From the NCBI GenBank assembly GCA_023457435.1, contig JAEWLS010000002.1, positions 62,001 to 126,000 of the forward strand: 64,000 bases of DNA. The letters run 5' to 3'. This document shows positions 28,081 to 37,431 of the stretch, piece by piece. The translations under genes were made by a program, and so were the position numbers. Each line of letters begins with the position of its first letter. Position 1 is the first letter of the stretch. Under the pieces are notes generated by a model. The model ran no database searches, was not told where the DNA came from, and saw only the letters and a program-made list of their open reading frames with translations. The stretch is from Pseudomonadota bacterium (GTDB lineage Bacteria; Pseudomonadota; Alphaproteobacteria; Rhizobiales; Rhizobiaceae).

Positions 28081-29447
28081 CCGTCCTTCTTCAGGTGATG
28101 CGTCAATTCCGCGATGTCGTCCACTGCATCGAGTTCGCGGCTGAGCGCGACAAACGCCTCGTAGCTGCCTTCCCCGATTAGTTGAGGAAGCAGGTCGTCC
28201 CACTTTTCTCTCAGCGCGGCCCAGTCCACGCCGCCTCGCAGCGCATGCCCGCGAGGATGATCGACCGACTCGCGAAGGCGATCTCCGTCGCGCGTTTCGA
28301 TATCGACCTTGGCGCCGCGTCCATGTGGTTGCAGTCTTTCCATCTCCGGGTCGACGATGGCGCGGATCAAGGGCCGCAAGGCCCTGACTTCCGGTCGGGC
28401 CAGTGCCGCAGCCGAATGAGCTTCCGCAAAGCCAAGCCGTCCGTGAACAACCGCGACTGCCATCATGTCCTCGACGCAGATACTCGGCATCTCGCGGTTG
28501 GAGACGGTATCGAACGTGTGCTTTGTGAGCCTCACGGTGATGGAGGCGATGTCTTCAACGCGCAGATTTCGGGCAGCCATGATCCGCAGGGCCGCTTCCA
28601 CTGGCGCATGTATTGGATAGCCCGCTGAGTAGAACTTGAAGTTCGCTCCCATGACCGCGTGCTCGGTTCCGAGACCGGCGAGCATGATGTCGTGCGCCCG
28701 CGCGGCATCGGCGGCCCAGCCAAGCGGCCCGTGTGCCGAATCGAACACATCGTCGTGCCCCTCGAACCCGCTCGCTGCGAGCAACGCTGCGGTTGCGCCG
28801 GCGAATGCGCCTTGCCCTGTCGACAGCGCCTTGCTCATGTGTCGGCGCTCTTCGAAGATCACGGCTAGTCCCCCGGCACCTCCTGACGCTAGTGCCGCCG
28901 CATGGCGGTGCCCACTGCTGCTAAGCCTCATCACGCGTGCGCAGCCAAGGGCGGCGCCGAAGCCGTGGAGATAGTCGGAGTGAACATGATGCGTGCGGCG
29001 AAGCGCAAATGCCCCGCCGACTGCGGCTACAAGGCGCGTGCCGATATCGTAGCCGACGCACACCGCATTGATGAGATCGCGCCCGGTACAGCGCCGCGAT
29101 TCACCAACAGCCAGGGCTGCATGAACGATGACTGCGCCAGGGTGACCGTCGGTCACATGCGCCCCGTCAAACTCGTCTGCATGACCGGCGGTCCCGTTAG
29201 CCAGGGCAGCGAGTGCGGCCGGCGCCCGCAGTCGGCTGCCGAGCACCGTTGCCTCTGGCAAACCGCCCATCGTGCCGACAAACTTCGCCATCAGCTCGCC
29301 GGCTATCAGTCCACGGCCTAAAACCGCGCAGGCGAGTTCGTCGAAGATGATCAGCTTTGCCCTCTCGGCCACAGCATCCGGGAGTTGCTCGAAGCTGCTT
29401 CCGGCGGCGTAGTCCGCGAGCTGCCGCGTCAGGCTTTGCGAAGCCAT
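28077..29447 (-). CDS. MmgE/PrpD family protein (first copy in operon)
   Basis: This 456-residue PrpD-family protein is divergent in sequence from the next gene product but has the same fold. Marks are 'RAKLIIFDELACAVLGRG', 'LANGTAGHADEFDGAHVTDG', 'GHPGAVIVHAALAVGE' and 'FKFYSAGYPIHAPVEAALRI'. The 'NGTAGHADEFD' and 'HPG' segments contain the active-site acidic and His residues expected for PrpD dehydratases. It lies 7 bases after tctC. The ATG at 29447 is chosen; a TTG directly before it is possible. Two PrpD copies in one operon may form a heteromer or act in successive steps. Confidence 0.9.
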   Translation of the reverse strand: MASQSLTRQLADYAAGSSFEQLPDAVAERAKLIIFDELACAVLGRGLIAGELMAKFVGTMGGLPEATVLGSRLRAPAALAALANGTAGHADEFDGAHVTDGHPGAVIVHAALAVGESRRCTGRDLINAVCVGYDIGTRLVAAVGGAFALRRTHHVHSDYLHGFGAALGCARVMRLSSSGHRHAAALASGGAGGLAVIFEERRHMSKALSTGQGAFAGATAALLAASGFEGHDDVFDSAHGPLGWAADAARAHDIMLAGLGTEHAVMGANFKFYSAGYPIHAPVEAALRIMAARNLRVEDIASITVRLTKHTFDTVSNREMPSICVEDMMAVAVVHGRLGFAEAHSAAALARPEVRALRPLIRAIVDPEMERLQPHGRGAKVDIETRDGDRLRESVDHPRGHALRGGVDWAALREKWDDLLPQLIGEGSYEAFVALSRELDAVDDIAELTHHLKKDG

Positions 29448-29454
29448 CAACCTG

Positions 29455-30468
29455 TCACTTGCGGTTGAGCAGTTCCTGGAGCGCGGGCAAGCTCTCCAGT
29501 GACGCGAAGCCCGTCTCGACCGCCTTGCCGATCGTCTCTGGGGTCAGATACTCGAGCTTGATGTTGACCGCAGCAAGCTGCTTGGTCACTTCCGGATCGG
29601 TGATCACCTCGCGGAACAGGTTAATGAGATAGTCTCGAAGCGGCGGGTCCATATTCGGCGGGCCGACTATGAGACGGAGCGGGGCGGCGATTTCAGCCAG
29701 CGAAGGATACCCGAGCTCGACGGCCGTCGGCGCATCTGGCATCGTCGAGACACGTTGGTCATTGCCGAGTACCAGGAGCGGCTTGAGCGTGCCGGTCGCC
29801 ATGCCGTCGATAACGGCGTCGGAGGAGGCGAGACCAGCCGGGACCTCGTTGCGCACGACCGCCGCATTCGCGGCGCCCGAGCCGTCATAGGCGACATATT
29901 CGGCGAATGGCAGTTCGGCCTGACTGCGCAATAGCATCGCAGTCAGCTCCGCCGAACCGGCGCGGTCGGTGCCACCAAGCAGGCGCTGAGCGCCGCTCTT
30001 ATAGGCCTCCTGGAGCTCCTTGTAGCTGTTAATGCCGGATTTCGTGGAAGTAGCCACCACAGTGAATGCCCGGCCGTAGCCTGCGATCGGCGTCAGTTTG
30101 CGGATATCCACCGGTGCGGCGGCGCCGCGCGCCAGTTGTGAAAGCACGGTGTTGGGTACGTTGTGAACGCCAATCACCGCGTCCTTGGGATCGGCACGCG
30201 CAACGCGGCTCAGGCCGAGCAGCGAACCGTCGCCCGGCACGTTGGTAATCGCGATCGGCGCACTGAGTTTAGGCCGCACATGCTCCATGAATTGCCGGAC
30301 AAGGATATCGCTTCCGCCCCCTGCAGCGAGCGGGATGATGACCTCAAGTCGTCGGAAATCGGGTGCTGGCTGCGCGCCTGCGGGGATGGTCAACGCGGCT
30401 AGTGTTGCCGCCGCACCAATCATGACCTCGCGACGCCCGAGGGCGTCAAGTTTCGACTCACGCTTCAT
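29455..30468 (-). CDS. tctC: Tripartite tricarboxylate transporter substrate-binding protein, TctC/Bug family
   Basis: This 337-residue periplasmic receptor starts with a twin-arginine-like signal (RREVMIGAAATLAALTI, then PAGAQPAPD). It follows the Bug pattern: 'IPLAAGGGSDILVRQFMEHV', 'APIAITNVPGDGSLLGL', 'TMPDAPTAVELGYPSL'. It captures carboxylates for TctA/TctB. The ATG has an ideal GGGAGGA site six bases upstream. It is the first gene of the operon; no operator is obvious in the 217-base gap before the MFS gene. Confidence 0.93.
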   Translation of the reverse strand: MKRESKLDALGRREVMIGAAATLAALTIPAGAQPAPDFRRLEVIIPLAAGGGSDILVRQFMEHVRPKLSAPIAITNVPGDGSLLGLSRVARADPKDAVIGVHNVPNTVLSQLARGAAAPVDIRKLTPIAGYGRAFTVVATSTKSGINSYKELQEAYKSGAQRLLGGTDRAGSAELTAMLLRSQAELPFAEYVAYDGSGAANAAVVRNEVPAGLASSDAVIDGMATGTLKPLLVLGNDQRVSTMPDAPTAVELGYPSLAEIAAPLRLIVGPPNMDPPLRDYLINLFREVITDPEVTKQLAAVNIKLEYLTPETIGKAVETGFASLESLPALQELLNRK

Positions 30469-30685
30469 TGATTCCTCCCAGCTTCACGGTCACGCCCTCC
30501 CCGGCGATGCGACCATACAATTGTCTCTTAAGTTCCCCCAACTTCGCGACAGCGAATAAAAATTCATCTAGTCGAATAGGGAGCCATAAGTCCTGTATTG
30601 AGTCAACTCGGGCGCACTTCTCGGCCGCCGCCACTTGGAGTACGGCGACGCACCGTCAGGCGAATTCATGTCGGTCGGCGGCGCC

Positions 30686-31909
30686 TCATGTCCGGTGCAC
30701 CCCTTCAGTCAGCAGCTTCAATATGAGAGCCGCGGCCGGCAACACCGACAAGATCACAAAGCCGCCGGACCAGTTGCCGGCACCTGCGACGATGAGCAGG
30801 AAAGCGAACGGTCCGCCAACGACTCCCAGACCGGTGATCACCATGAGGCCGGATATAGCATCGACCAGCCGCTCGCGACCTGCCACCCTCACTGCCTCTG
30901 CCAACTGCACGCCGCTCCATCCCGCGGTAAAAATGCCGGCCGGAAGCGCGAGCGCGAGCAGTGCCGTCGAAAAGCCCAGTGTCGCCAGTAGCGGCAACGC
31001 CGCAGTCAGGACGGCGCTTCCCAGCATCGCGAGGGAGATGATTGCTCGCGGCGGCAGAAAACGGTCTGCTACCCAGCCCAGAAGGATGCGCCCGGAAAAC
31101 GCCCCCGCCTGGAAAAGCGCAAACCCGACGCCTGCAAGCGCCACATCCATGCCGACGTGGAGCGACAGATAGATAGGGAGGTAGGCCATCCAGACACTGC
31201 TGACGAGAGAAAGCGTTGCGCCCAGCAATGCCATCCGGCGAAGCGCCGCGTCCGCCACAACCGTCCGGAGCGGACCAACTATGCTGCGCCGTGAGAAAGC
31301 CTCGCGCCACCCCGAAGAGCTCCGATGCACGCCGTTCTCGTCACGCACCAATACGGAGCAAAGGATCAGCGCCGATAGGAGCAAGGCTGCGGCGCCCCCC
31401 AAGGCAAGTTCGGTTCCTCCGGCAGCAGCGAGCATCGGAAGCATAAGGCCTGCCACGATGCCGCCGAAAGACGGTCCTGACTGCTTGACGGAGAATACGA
31501 TGCTGCGTCTTCCGGGCGCCGCATACCTTTCCAGCAGGTCGTTTCCCGCAGGGTGCATTGGAGCATGCGCCATTCCGATGAAGATGGCCGCCATGATTGC
31601 CAGCAAGGGCGATTGCAAGGCCAGCAACGCCAACGCCACGATGCCGCTCAGAAGGCCCGCCTGGAGGGCACGTTTAGAACCCAGCGCACGCACCACGCCT
31701 GCGCCTGACATCATCAGCAAGACGGACAGACCGGTGGCCAGCCCCGTCACCGCGCCGACCAGCGTAGCTGTCCAGCCATGATCCATTATGAGAACGGGTG
31801 CGAGCACCGATGGCAGCCGCAGCAGCAACGTTACGCCAGCGTGGGCACCTACGATCGCCGCGAGTGCGGCGCGCCAGTCGACTTCCGGTCGGCGCGCGAG
31901 GCCCGTCAT
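30686..31909 (-). CDS. MFS transporter
   Basis: This 407-residue transporter has about 12 membrane segments. Major-facilitator marks are seen in both halves: 'GSKRALQAGLLSGIVALALL' after helix 2 and 'GRILLGWVADRFLPPRAII' in the second half. 'FSVKQSGPSFGGIVAGLMLP' in helix 5 resembles the drug/organic-acid antiporter branch. The ATG at 31909 is chosen because the membrane region begins shortly after it. The frame is open for another 42 codons, but these are Arg/Trp-rich and look non-coding. It is co-directional with tctC, 217 bases away, and may share its substrate. Confidence 0.88.
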   Translation of the reverse strand: MTGLARRPEVDWRAALAAIVGAHAGVTLLLRLPSVLAPVLIMDHGWTATLVGAVTGLATGLSVLLMMSGAGVVRALGSKRALQAGLLSGIVALALLALQSPLLAIMAAIFIGMAHAPMHPAGNDLLERYAAPGRRSIVFSVKQSGPSFGGIVAGLMLPMLAAAGGTELALGGAAALLLSALILCSVLVRDENGVHRSSSGWREAFSRRSIVGPLRTVVADAALRRMALLGATLSLVSSVWMAYLPIYLSLHVGMDVALAGVGFALFQAGAFSGRILLGWVADRFLPPRAIISLAMLGSAVLTAALPLLATLGFSTALLALALPAGIFTAGWSGVQLAEAVRVAGRERLVDAISGLMVITGLGVVGGPFAFLLIVAGAGNWSGGFVILSVLPAAALILKLLTEGVHRT

Positions 31910-32504
31910 TACTTTGACTCTCCGCGAACGCTGTCTCACAAGACTGAACGGCCATGCATTCCATGTTGGCCCTGCCGCGCTGTTTCGCGCCGCACCGCGA
32001 GGGGTAGCCATTCGCTGCCACGCATGCAACTTCACGGTGGCGAATTATCCGCTTGCAATGTTCCGAAGAGGCGGCTGCAAGACGATCAAGCTATATCAGG
32101 TTGCGCGCCGCTCTCCTTCGCCGCGGCGGCGAGCCACCCGCGAGTATTTGCTGTCAGGACTGCAGCGCGATGGCAGAAACAATTCCCGAGGACAGATCGC
32201 CTCGTCGGAGTTGGCTGGTAGAATCTGCCGCCATCCCGCAGGCGTTCGGGGGGCTCCTGGTGGTGGCAACCCTAAGCTTGACTTTCCGCGCCCGGGGTCC
32301 CACGTTCCCTGGCATGTCGACCGAGCGCTTCATTCTCAGCATTCTCAGGGCGTGCCCCATCGCGGGCATCTGACCCCCGGCCAAGGTCGCGTCGCGCCCC
32401 GGCCGTGGGGCAGCACAGGCCTTTAGCGACATCACTTCAACAATGAATTTAGGCATCCTGGCGCTTTGCCGTGCACGGGTGATTGACAGCGAGGAGGCCA
32501 CGAT
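31910..32504. other. 595-base gap with no convincing gene
   Basis: This stretch separates the MFS gene (reading left) from the Rnk-like gene (reading right). A 106-codon + strand frame at 32053-32373 has no good ribosome site and a mixed Arg-rich composition with one hydrophobic stretch. It matches nothing known to me. The gap must hold both divergent promoters. It marks the switch from carboxylate transport to the energy/stress block. Confidence 0.4.
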
Positions 32505-32957
32505 ATGGCGCCCGGCAACACTAAACTTCGCAAGCCTGCGATCACGACGACCCGTTCGGACCACGAGCGGCTTTCGAGGCTCGCCGAATCCTATATCGTC
32601 AGGAATCCACAGGTCGCGGACGAACTGCTGGCTGAACTCGACCGTGCACGTATCGTAGACGACAGCCGGATCGCGCCGGACGTGGTGCGGATGGGATCGA
32701 CGCTGCGCTTCACCAGCGATCTGGGCGAGGACCGGCAGGTGACTCTCGTGTTCCCGGGTGAAGCGGACATTGCTCAAGGCAAGGTCTCTGTGCTGACACC
32801 TATCGGGGCCGCGCTCATTGGCCTTTCCGCAGGGCAGTCTATTGATTGGACTGCGCGCGACGGCCGCGTGCACAGGCTTACCGTAGAAAGCGTCGGGCCT
32901 GCCCCAGACGGTTCGAAGCTCCCGGCTTCCGCGGCGGAGCAGCAGGCGCAATTGTGA
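32505..32957 (+). CDS. Rnk-like nucleoside diphosphate kinase regulator (GreA/GreB C-terminal fold)
   Basis: This 150-residue protein has a short helical N-terminus ('RSDHERLSRLAESYI') and a GreA/GreB-type C-terminal domain ('VVRMGSTLRFTSDLGEDRQV', 'VSVLTPIGAALIGLSAGQSI'). Rnk proteins bind RNA polymerase but lack the acidic Gre hairpin tip that stimulates cleavage. They influence nucleotide pools and stress responses. The ATG has GAGGAGG seven bases upstream. It is the first and most canonical of three consecutive Rnk-like genes. Confidence 0.88.
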   Translation: MAPGNTKLRKPAITTTRSDHERLSRLAESYIVRNPQVADELLAELDRARIVDDSRIAPDVVRMGSTLRFTSDLGEDRQVTLVFPGEADIAQGKVSVLTPIGAALIGLSAGQSIDWTARDGRVHRLTVESVGPAPDGSKLPASAAEQQAQL

Positions 32958-33100
32958 CGCACGCCTTGCCCTTCTGCCGCCTGTCGATGTTCGGAGGCTG
33001 TCTCCTCGCAGGATCCTAGCCCCTGAGCCGCCGTTGGCGGCCAGGGGATCTCCATTCCGTTTCATGCAACCGCTCCCGGGCGGAGCGATGGAGAACTGCG

Positions 33101-33640
33101 ATGACTGCCGAAGCCTGCATTTTGACGACCAAGGATTTTACCATCCTGGAGGCGATGCGAGACCGCTGCCTCGGAAGGGACGACCCCCTCGCGCCGATCC
33201 TCAAGCGCAAGCTCGAATCCGCGACAGTGATGTTCCGCGACGATGTCCCCGCCGACGTAGCGACACTTAGCAGCAGAGTTAGCTACAGCGTGAATGGGCG
33301 GGATCCGGACACCCGCGTTCTTTCCCATGACGCGAAGGCATCTGCCGTCGGGATGTTCCTGCCGATCACCAACCTTCGTGGGCTCGCCCTCCTGGGCCTT
33401 GCCGAGGGACAGGTGTTCGACCTCACCGACGAAGAAGGCGGGGATGTCCGCGTTCTGCTGCAGATGGTGCACTACCAGCCCGAGGCAGCGAAGCGCGAGA
33501 AGGAGGCGCTTGCACCCGCTTCTTCGCAACCTCAGCGCAGGCCAGCGTTACGGCTGATCCGAGGTGCCTATTTCGATCAGCCCCATCCCGCCCAGCCTCA
33601 GTTCGGTGGTCCCGACGATCCTGGACCGTCCGCCGCTTGA
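33101..33640 (+). CDS. Rnk-like protein with C-terminal extension
   Basis: This 179-residue Rnk/GreA-C paralogue has an N-terminus ('TTKDFTILEAMRDRC') that keeps the Rnk helix. The FKBP-like domain reads 'SSRVSYSVNGRDPDTRVLSH', then 'ALLGLAEGQVFDL'. A 45-residue Pro/Gln-rich tail follows (QPQRRPALRL ... DDPGPSAA). The start ATG has GGAG eight bases upstream. It is 143 bases after the first copy. Whether it still binds RNA polymerase is unclear. Confidence 0.75.
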   Translation: MTAEACILTTKDFTILEAMRDRCLGRDDPLAPILKRKLESATVMFRDDVPADVATLSSRVSYSVNGRDPDTRVLSHDAKASAVGMFLPITNLRGLALLGLAEGQVFDLTDEEGGDVRVLLQMVHYQPEAAKREKEALAPASSQPQRRPALRLIRGAYFDQPHPAQPQFGGPDDPGPSAA

Positions 33641-33709
33641 ACCGTCCCCATCGTCAACTCTCGACGGCGGCGCCTTCTTTCACGAGAGCGCCGCCAGAGG
33701 AGGCACATG

Positions 33710-34153
33710 ATGCATTTGTCCCCGCGTATCCCGGCGGACGACATCGAGCGCCTGACAAGGCTAGCCCATGATCCTGTCGACCGGCTGGACCCGCACGGCC
33801 CGCTGCTGCTGCGCAAGCTGGAGCGGACAAGCGGGTGTGGTCGTGACCACGCCGTCCGCGCGTCGCTCGACAGCTTCGTCGCCTACCGGGTCCTGGGCGA
33901 AGGGCGAGAGGAGAGGCGCCTTCTGATCCACCCGGACGGCCGGATGTGGCCGCCGCTCGAGCTGTCCGTTTCCTCGCCGCTTGGCATCGCCCTCCTGGGA
34001 GCCGCGCCTGGCGATCGCGTTCATGTGGCGGGCAGCGGACTGGACGATCCTCCTGCGGTGGACGTGCTGAAAGTCGAACAGGTCGGCGCCAGCGGCTTCG
34101 TCAGGCACAGGAGTAGCCACCGGGTCGTTGGCGGATCGTACCTGATGGCTTAA
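33710..34153 (+). CDS. Rnk-like protein, divergent third copy
   Basis: This 147-residue protein has the same layout: an N-terminal helix ('PADDIERLTRLAHDPVDRL') and a GreA/GreB-C-like domain ('DSFVAYRVLGEGREERRLLI', 'SSPLGIALLGAAPGDRVHV'). The second of two adjacent ATGs is chosen because AGAGGAGG lies six bases upstream of it. It sits 30 bases before mrpA, so it is probably read with the antiporter operon. It is the most diverged of the three. Confidence 0.72.
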   Translation: MHLSPRIPADDIERLTRLAHDPVDRLDPHGPLLLRKLERTSGCGRDHAVRASLDSFVAYRVLGEGREERRLLIHPDGRMWPPLELSVSSPLGIALLGAAPGDRVHVAGSGLDDPPAVDVLKVEQVGASGFVRHRSSHRVVGGSYLMA

Positions 34154-34183
34154 GGGATCTCCCAATAGCAGATAAGGAGCGTG

Positions 34184-37099
34184 ATGGAGCACTACTCGCT
34201 GATCTTCATTGTCGCCTTGCCCTTCCTGGCAGGCCTGGCGGCGGTGCTCCTCCCGACGGATTCACGCACTCCAGTGACGTGGCTGGCGGCACTGACGACG
34301 CTGGCGTGTGTGACGCTTACCACATCGCTCTATCCGCAGGTCGCCGTCGGTGAGCCGATCCGTTTCGATGCCACGTGGATGCCTTCGCTGGGGCTCGATT
34401 TCACGTTGCGAATGGACGGGTTCGCTTGGATCTTCGCCCTTCTGGTGAGCGTCATCGGTTTCCTCGTCGTCATCTACACGCGTTACTACATCTCCCCGGA
34501 CGACCCGGTCCGGCGCTTCTACCTGTTCTTCCTGGCCTTCACCGGATCGATGTTAGGGGTCGTCCTTTCTGGCAACCTCATCGTCCTCGTCATCTTCTGG
34601 GAGCTGACGAGCATTTTTTCGTTCCTGCTGATCGGCTACTGGCATCACAATCAGGCGGCTCGCGACGGGGCCCGAATGGCATTCACGATCACCGCGATCG
34701 GCGGCCTCGCGCTGCTCGCCGGCGTGCTGATCATCGGTCACATCGTCGGCAGCTACGACCTCGACGTGGTTCTGGCATCGGGTGAACTGGTCCGCTCCCA
34801 CGATCTCTACGTCCCGGCACTGCTGCTGGTTCTGCTCGGCGCGTTGACCAAGAGCGCACAGTTCCCGTTTCATTTCTGGCTTCCGAACGCCATGGCGGCT
34901 CCGACACCTGTTTCGGCATTCCTTCATTCCGCCACCATGGTGAAGGCGGGGGTGTTTCTCATGGCAAGGCTGTGGCCGATCCTCTCGGGCACGCCGGAAT
35001 GGTTCATCATACTAGGTCTGGCGGGCATGGCCTCGCTCGTGCTGGGCGCATATCTCGCGATGTTCCAACACGACCTGAAAGGACTGCTCGCCTACTCGAC
35101 CATCAGCCATCTCGGGCTGATCACCATGCTGCTGAGCCTGGGCAGCCCGCTCGGCGCGGTCGCGGCGATCTTCCACATGGTGAACCACGCGACGTTCAAG
35201 GCATCGCTCTTCATGGCCGCCGGGATCATCGACCATGAGGCCGGAACCCGCGACCTGAGGAAGCTGTCGGGGCTTTTCCGCTACATGCCGATAACCGGAA
35301 TGTTGGTTATGGTTGCGAGTGCGGCCATGGCGGGGGTGCCGCTGCTGAACGGCTTCCTCTCGAAGGAGATGTTCTTCGCCGAAGCGGTGGAGACGCATGC
35401 GGATTCGTGGGTCGACACGATCGCTCCCTATGCCGCCGTGCTTGGCAGCGCGTTGGCGGTGACCTACTCCATTCGCCTCATTCATTCGATATTCCTGGGC
35501 GCGCCGCCCGAGAGCTTTCCGCGGGAGCCACACGAGCCGCCCTTCTGGATGCGGTTTCCGGTCATGCTTTTGGTGGTTGCCTGCCTGGTCGTGGGCAGCG
35601 TTCCCGGGCTCACGGTGGGGCCGATCCTCCACGTCGCAGTGTCGTCGGTGCTGGGCGACGCGACCCCGCAATACAGCCTCGCGGTCTGGCATGGCCTGAA
35701 CCTGCCGCTTGCGATGAGCGTGGCCGCTCTCGTCGGCGGGATGGCGCTTTATCTTTTCATCGGAGATTATCTCGAGCGCTCGAAGGGACCGCCCGTCCTG
35801 CGGCGTATCGACGGCCAGCGCGTTTTCGAACGGGCGATGGTCGCGGTGTCGTGGCGGTGGGCACGTATCGTTGAAGATGTTCTCGGCACGCGGCGCCTAC
35901 AGCCGCAAATGCGCCTTCTCGTGGCAGCCGCGGTCGCGGCGGGAGCGGCTCCGCTGCTGACCACAGGTATCGGTTTCGGTGCCCTCGGCACCAGCGATCT
36001 CGCATTTCCCGGGCTGTGGTGCGTCGGCATGGCCTGCGCGGTGGCGGCGGCTTACCAGGCCAAGTTCCACCGCCTTGCAGCGCTTGCACTACTCGGATGC
36101 ACCGGGCTCGTGACCTGCGTGACGTTCTTCTGGCTGTCCGCGCCGGATCTGGCGGCGACCCAGCTCGTCGTCGAGATCGTCACGACGGTCCTGATCCTGC
36201 TGGGACTTCGGTGGCTCCCGAAAAGGACCGAAGGACTGCGCGAGATTGAAGGGTGGTGGGACCCCGTACGGCGCTCCAGGGACATGACTATCGCGGCGCT
36301 GGCGGGCATCGGCATGACAGTAGTCGCCTATGCCGTGATGACGCGCGCTCCCGGAGATTCCATAGCCGCCTTCTTCCTCGACAAGGCCTACAGCGAAGGC
36401 GGCGGCCGCAACGTCGTCAACGTGATCCTGGTAGACTTCCGCGGGTTCGACACGCTCGGCGAGATTACTGTTCTCGGGATCGTTGCCCTCACGGTGTACG
36501 CGCTGCTGCGGCGGTTTAGGCCAGCATCGGACAGCATCGAACGGCCCGAACAGCAGCGGATCCAGCTGGCCTATGACGAGGCGGAGCCGGAACGGGATGC
36601 GGATGCGACGGCAGGCGAATATCTCTACGTGCCGTCCGTGATCATGCAATGGATGTTCCCCGTCGTGATCGTGCTTGCCGCGTACCTGTTCCTGCGCGGT
36701 CACGACGCGCCCGGCGGGGGCTTTGCGGCGGGCGTCGCGATGGCCGCGGGTTTCATCCTCCAGTACATGGCGGCGGGCACGGTCTGGGTAGAGGACCGGA
36801 TTCGCATCCTTCCCGTGGTCTGGATCGGCGGAGGCCTGCTGGTCGCGGCACTGACGGGGGCCGTTCCGATCCTGTTCGGAGACGCTTTCCTGACGTCGTA
36901 TTTCGAGTACCTGGAGCTGCCTTTGCTGGGCAAGGTGCCGCTGGCGAGCGCCAGCCTCTTCGACCTCGGAGTGTTTAGCCTCGTCGTCGGGGCGACCGTC
37001 CTGATGCTCATTGCCATTGCGCACCAATCCATCCGCCGCCTGCGCGCCGCACGCCTCGAGGAAGAGCGTCAGCTTGAGGAGCGCCCGGGATGGAGCTGA
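34184..37099 (+). CDS. mrpA: Mrp Na+/H+ (K+/H+) antiporter subunit A, fused MrpA-MrpB type
   Basis: This 971-residue membrane protein is homologous to the NuoL/NuoN proton-pumping subunits of complex I. The N-terminal two-thirds carries the antiporter module ('DGFAWIFALLVSVIGFLVVI', 'LTKSAQFPFHFWLPNAMAAP', 'STISHLGLITMLLSLG', 'AGVPLLNGFLSKEMFF'). The last 150 residues form an MrpB domain ('IMQWMFPVVIVLAAYLFLRG', 'HDAPGGGFAAGVAMAAGFIL'). This fusion is usual in Alphaproteobacteria. The ATG at 34184 has AAGGAG upstream. It overlaps mrpC by 10 bases and begins a six-gene operon. Confidence 0.96.
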   Translation: MEHYSLIFIVALPFLAGLAAVLLPTDSRTPVTWLAALTTLACVTLTTSLYPQVAVGEPIRFDATWMPSLGLDFTLRMDGFAWIFALLVSVIGFLVVIYTRYYISPDDPVRRFYLFFLAFTGSMLGVVLSGNLIVLVIFWELTSIFSFLLIGYWHHNQAARDGARMAFTITAIGGLALLAGVLIIGHIVGSYDLDVVLASGELVRSHDLYVPALLLVLLGALTKSAQFPFHFWLPNAMAAPTPVSAFLHSATMVKAGVFLMARLWPILSGTPEWFIILGLAGMASLVLGAYLAMFQHDLKGLLAYSTISHLGLITMLLSLGSPLGAVAAIFHMVNHATFKASLFMAAGIIDHEAGTRDLRKLSGLFRYMPITGMLVMVASAAMAGVPLLNGFLSKEMFFAEAVETHADSWVDTIAPYAAVLGSALAVTYSIRLIHSIFLGAPPESFPREPHEPPFWMRFPVMLLVVACLVVGSVPGLTVGPILHVAVSSVLGDATPQYSLAVWHGLNLPLAMSVAALVGGMALYLFIGDYLERSKGPPVLRRIDGQRVFERAMVAVSWRWARIVEDVLGTRRLQPQMRLLVAAAVAAGAAPLLTTGIGFGALGTSDLAFPGLWCVGMACAVAAAYQAKFHRLAALALLGCTGLVTCVTFFWLSAPDLAATQLVVEIVTTVLILLGLRWLPKRTEGLREIEGWWDPVRRSRDMTIAALAGIGMTVVAYAVMTRAPGDSIAAFFLDKAYSEGGGRNVVNVILVDFRGFDTLGEITVLGIVALTVYALLRRFRPASDSIERPEQQRIQLAYDEAEPERDADATAGEYLYVPSVIMQWMFPVVIVLAAYLFLRGHDAPGGGFAAGVAMAAGFILQYMAAGTVWVEDRIRILPVVWIGGGLLVAALTGAVPILFGDAFLTSYFEYLELPLLGKVPLASASLFDLGVFSLVVGATVLMLIAIAHQSIRRLRAARLEEERQLEERPGWS

Positions 37100-37431
37100 C
37101 ACTTGCAGTTGCCATCGGCGTGCTTACCGGATCGGGCGTCTGGCTCGTTCTGCGGCCGCGCACCTACCAGCTCGTGATCGGCCTCTCGCTGCTCTCCTAC
37201 GCCGTCAACCTCTTCATCTTCAGCATGGGCCGCCTGCGGGTGGGCGCGGCGCCGGTTCTCGGTCCGGACGGCATCGCCAACCCCGCCGACTACGCCGATC
37301 CGGTGCCGCAGGCTCTCGTGCTCACGGCGATCGTCATCGGCTTCGCCACCACCGCGCTCCTTCTCGTGGTGCTGCTCGTGTCGCGCGGCCTGACCGGCAG
37401 CGATCACGTCGACGGGCGGGAGCGGCGCTGA
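37090..37431 (+). CDS. mrpC: Mrp antiporter subunit C
   Basis: This 113-residue membrane protein has three helices and is homologous to NuoK. Marks are 'GVWLVLRPRTYQLVIGLSLL', 'NLFIFSMGRLRVGAAPVL' and 'DPVPQALVLTAIVIGFATTA'. These are the standard MrpC motifs, including the conserved DPxPQALVLTAIVI. It overlaps mrpA by 10 bases and mrpD by one base. Confidence 0.96.
   Translation: MELTLAVAIGVLTGSGVWLVLRPRTYQLVIGLSLLSYAVNLFIFSMGRLRVGAAPVLGPDGIANPADYADPVPQALVLTAIVIGFATTALLLVVLLVSRGLTGSDHVDGRERR

Noticed and set aside
32053..32373. 106-codon frame before the Rnk-like genes
   Set aside because: No ribosome site, mixed composition and no domain; kept only as part of the described gap.
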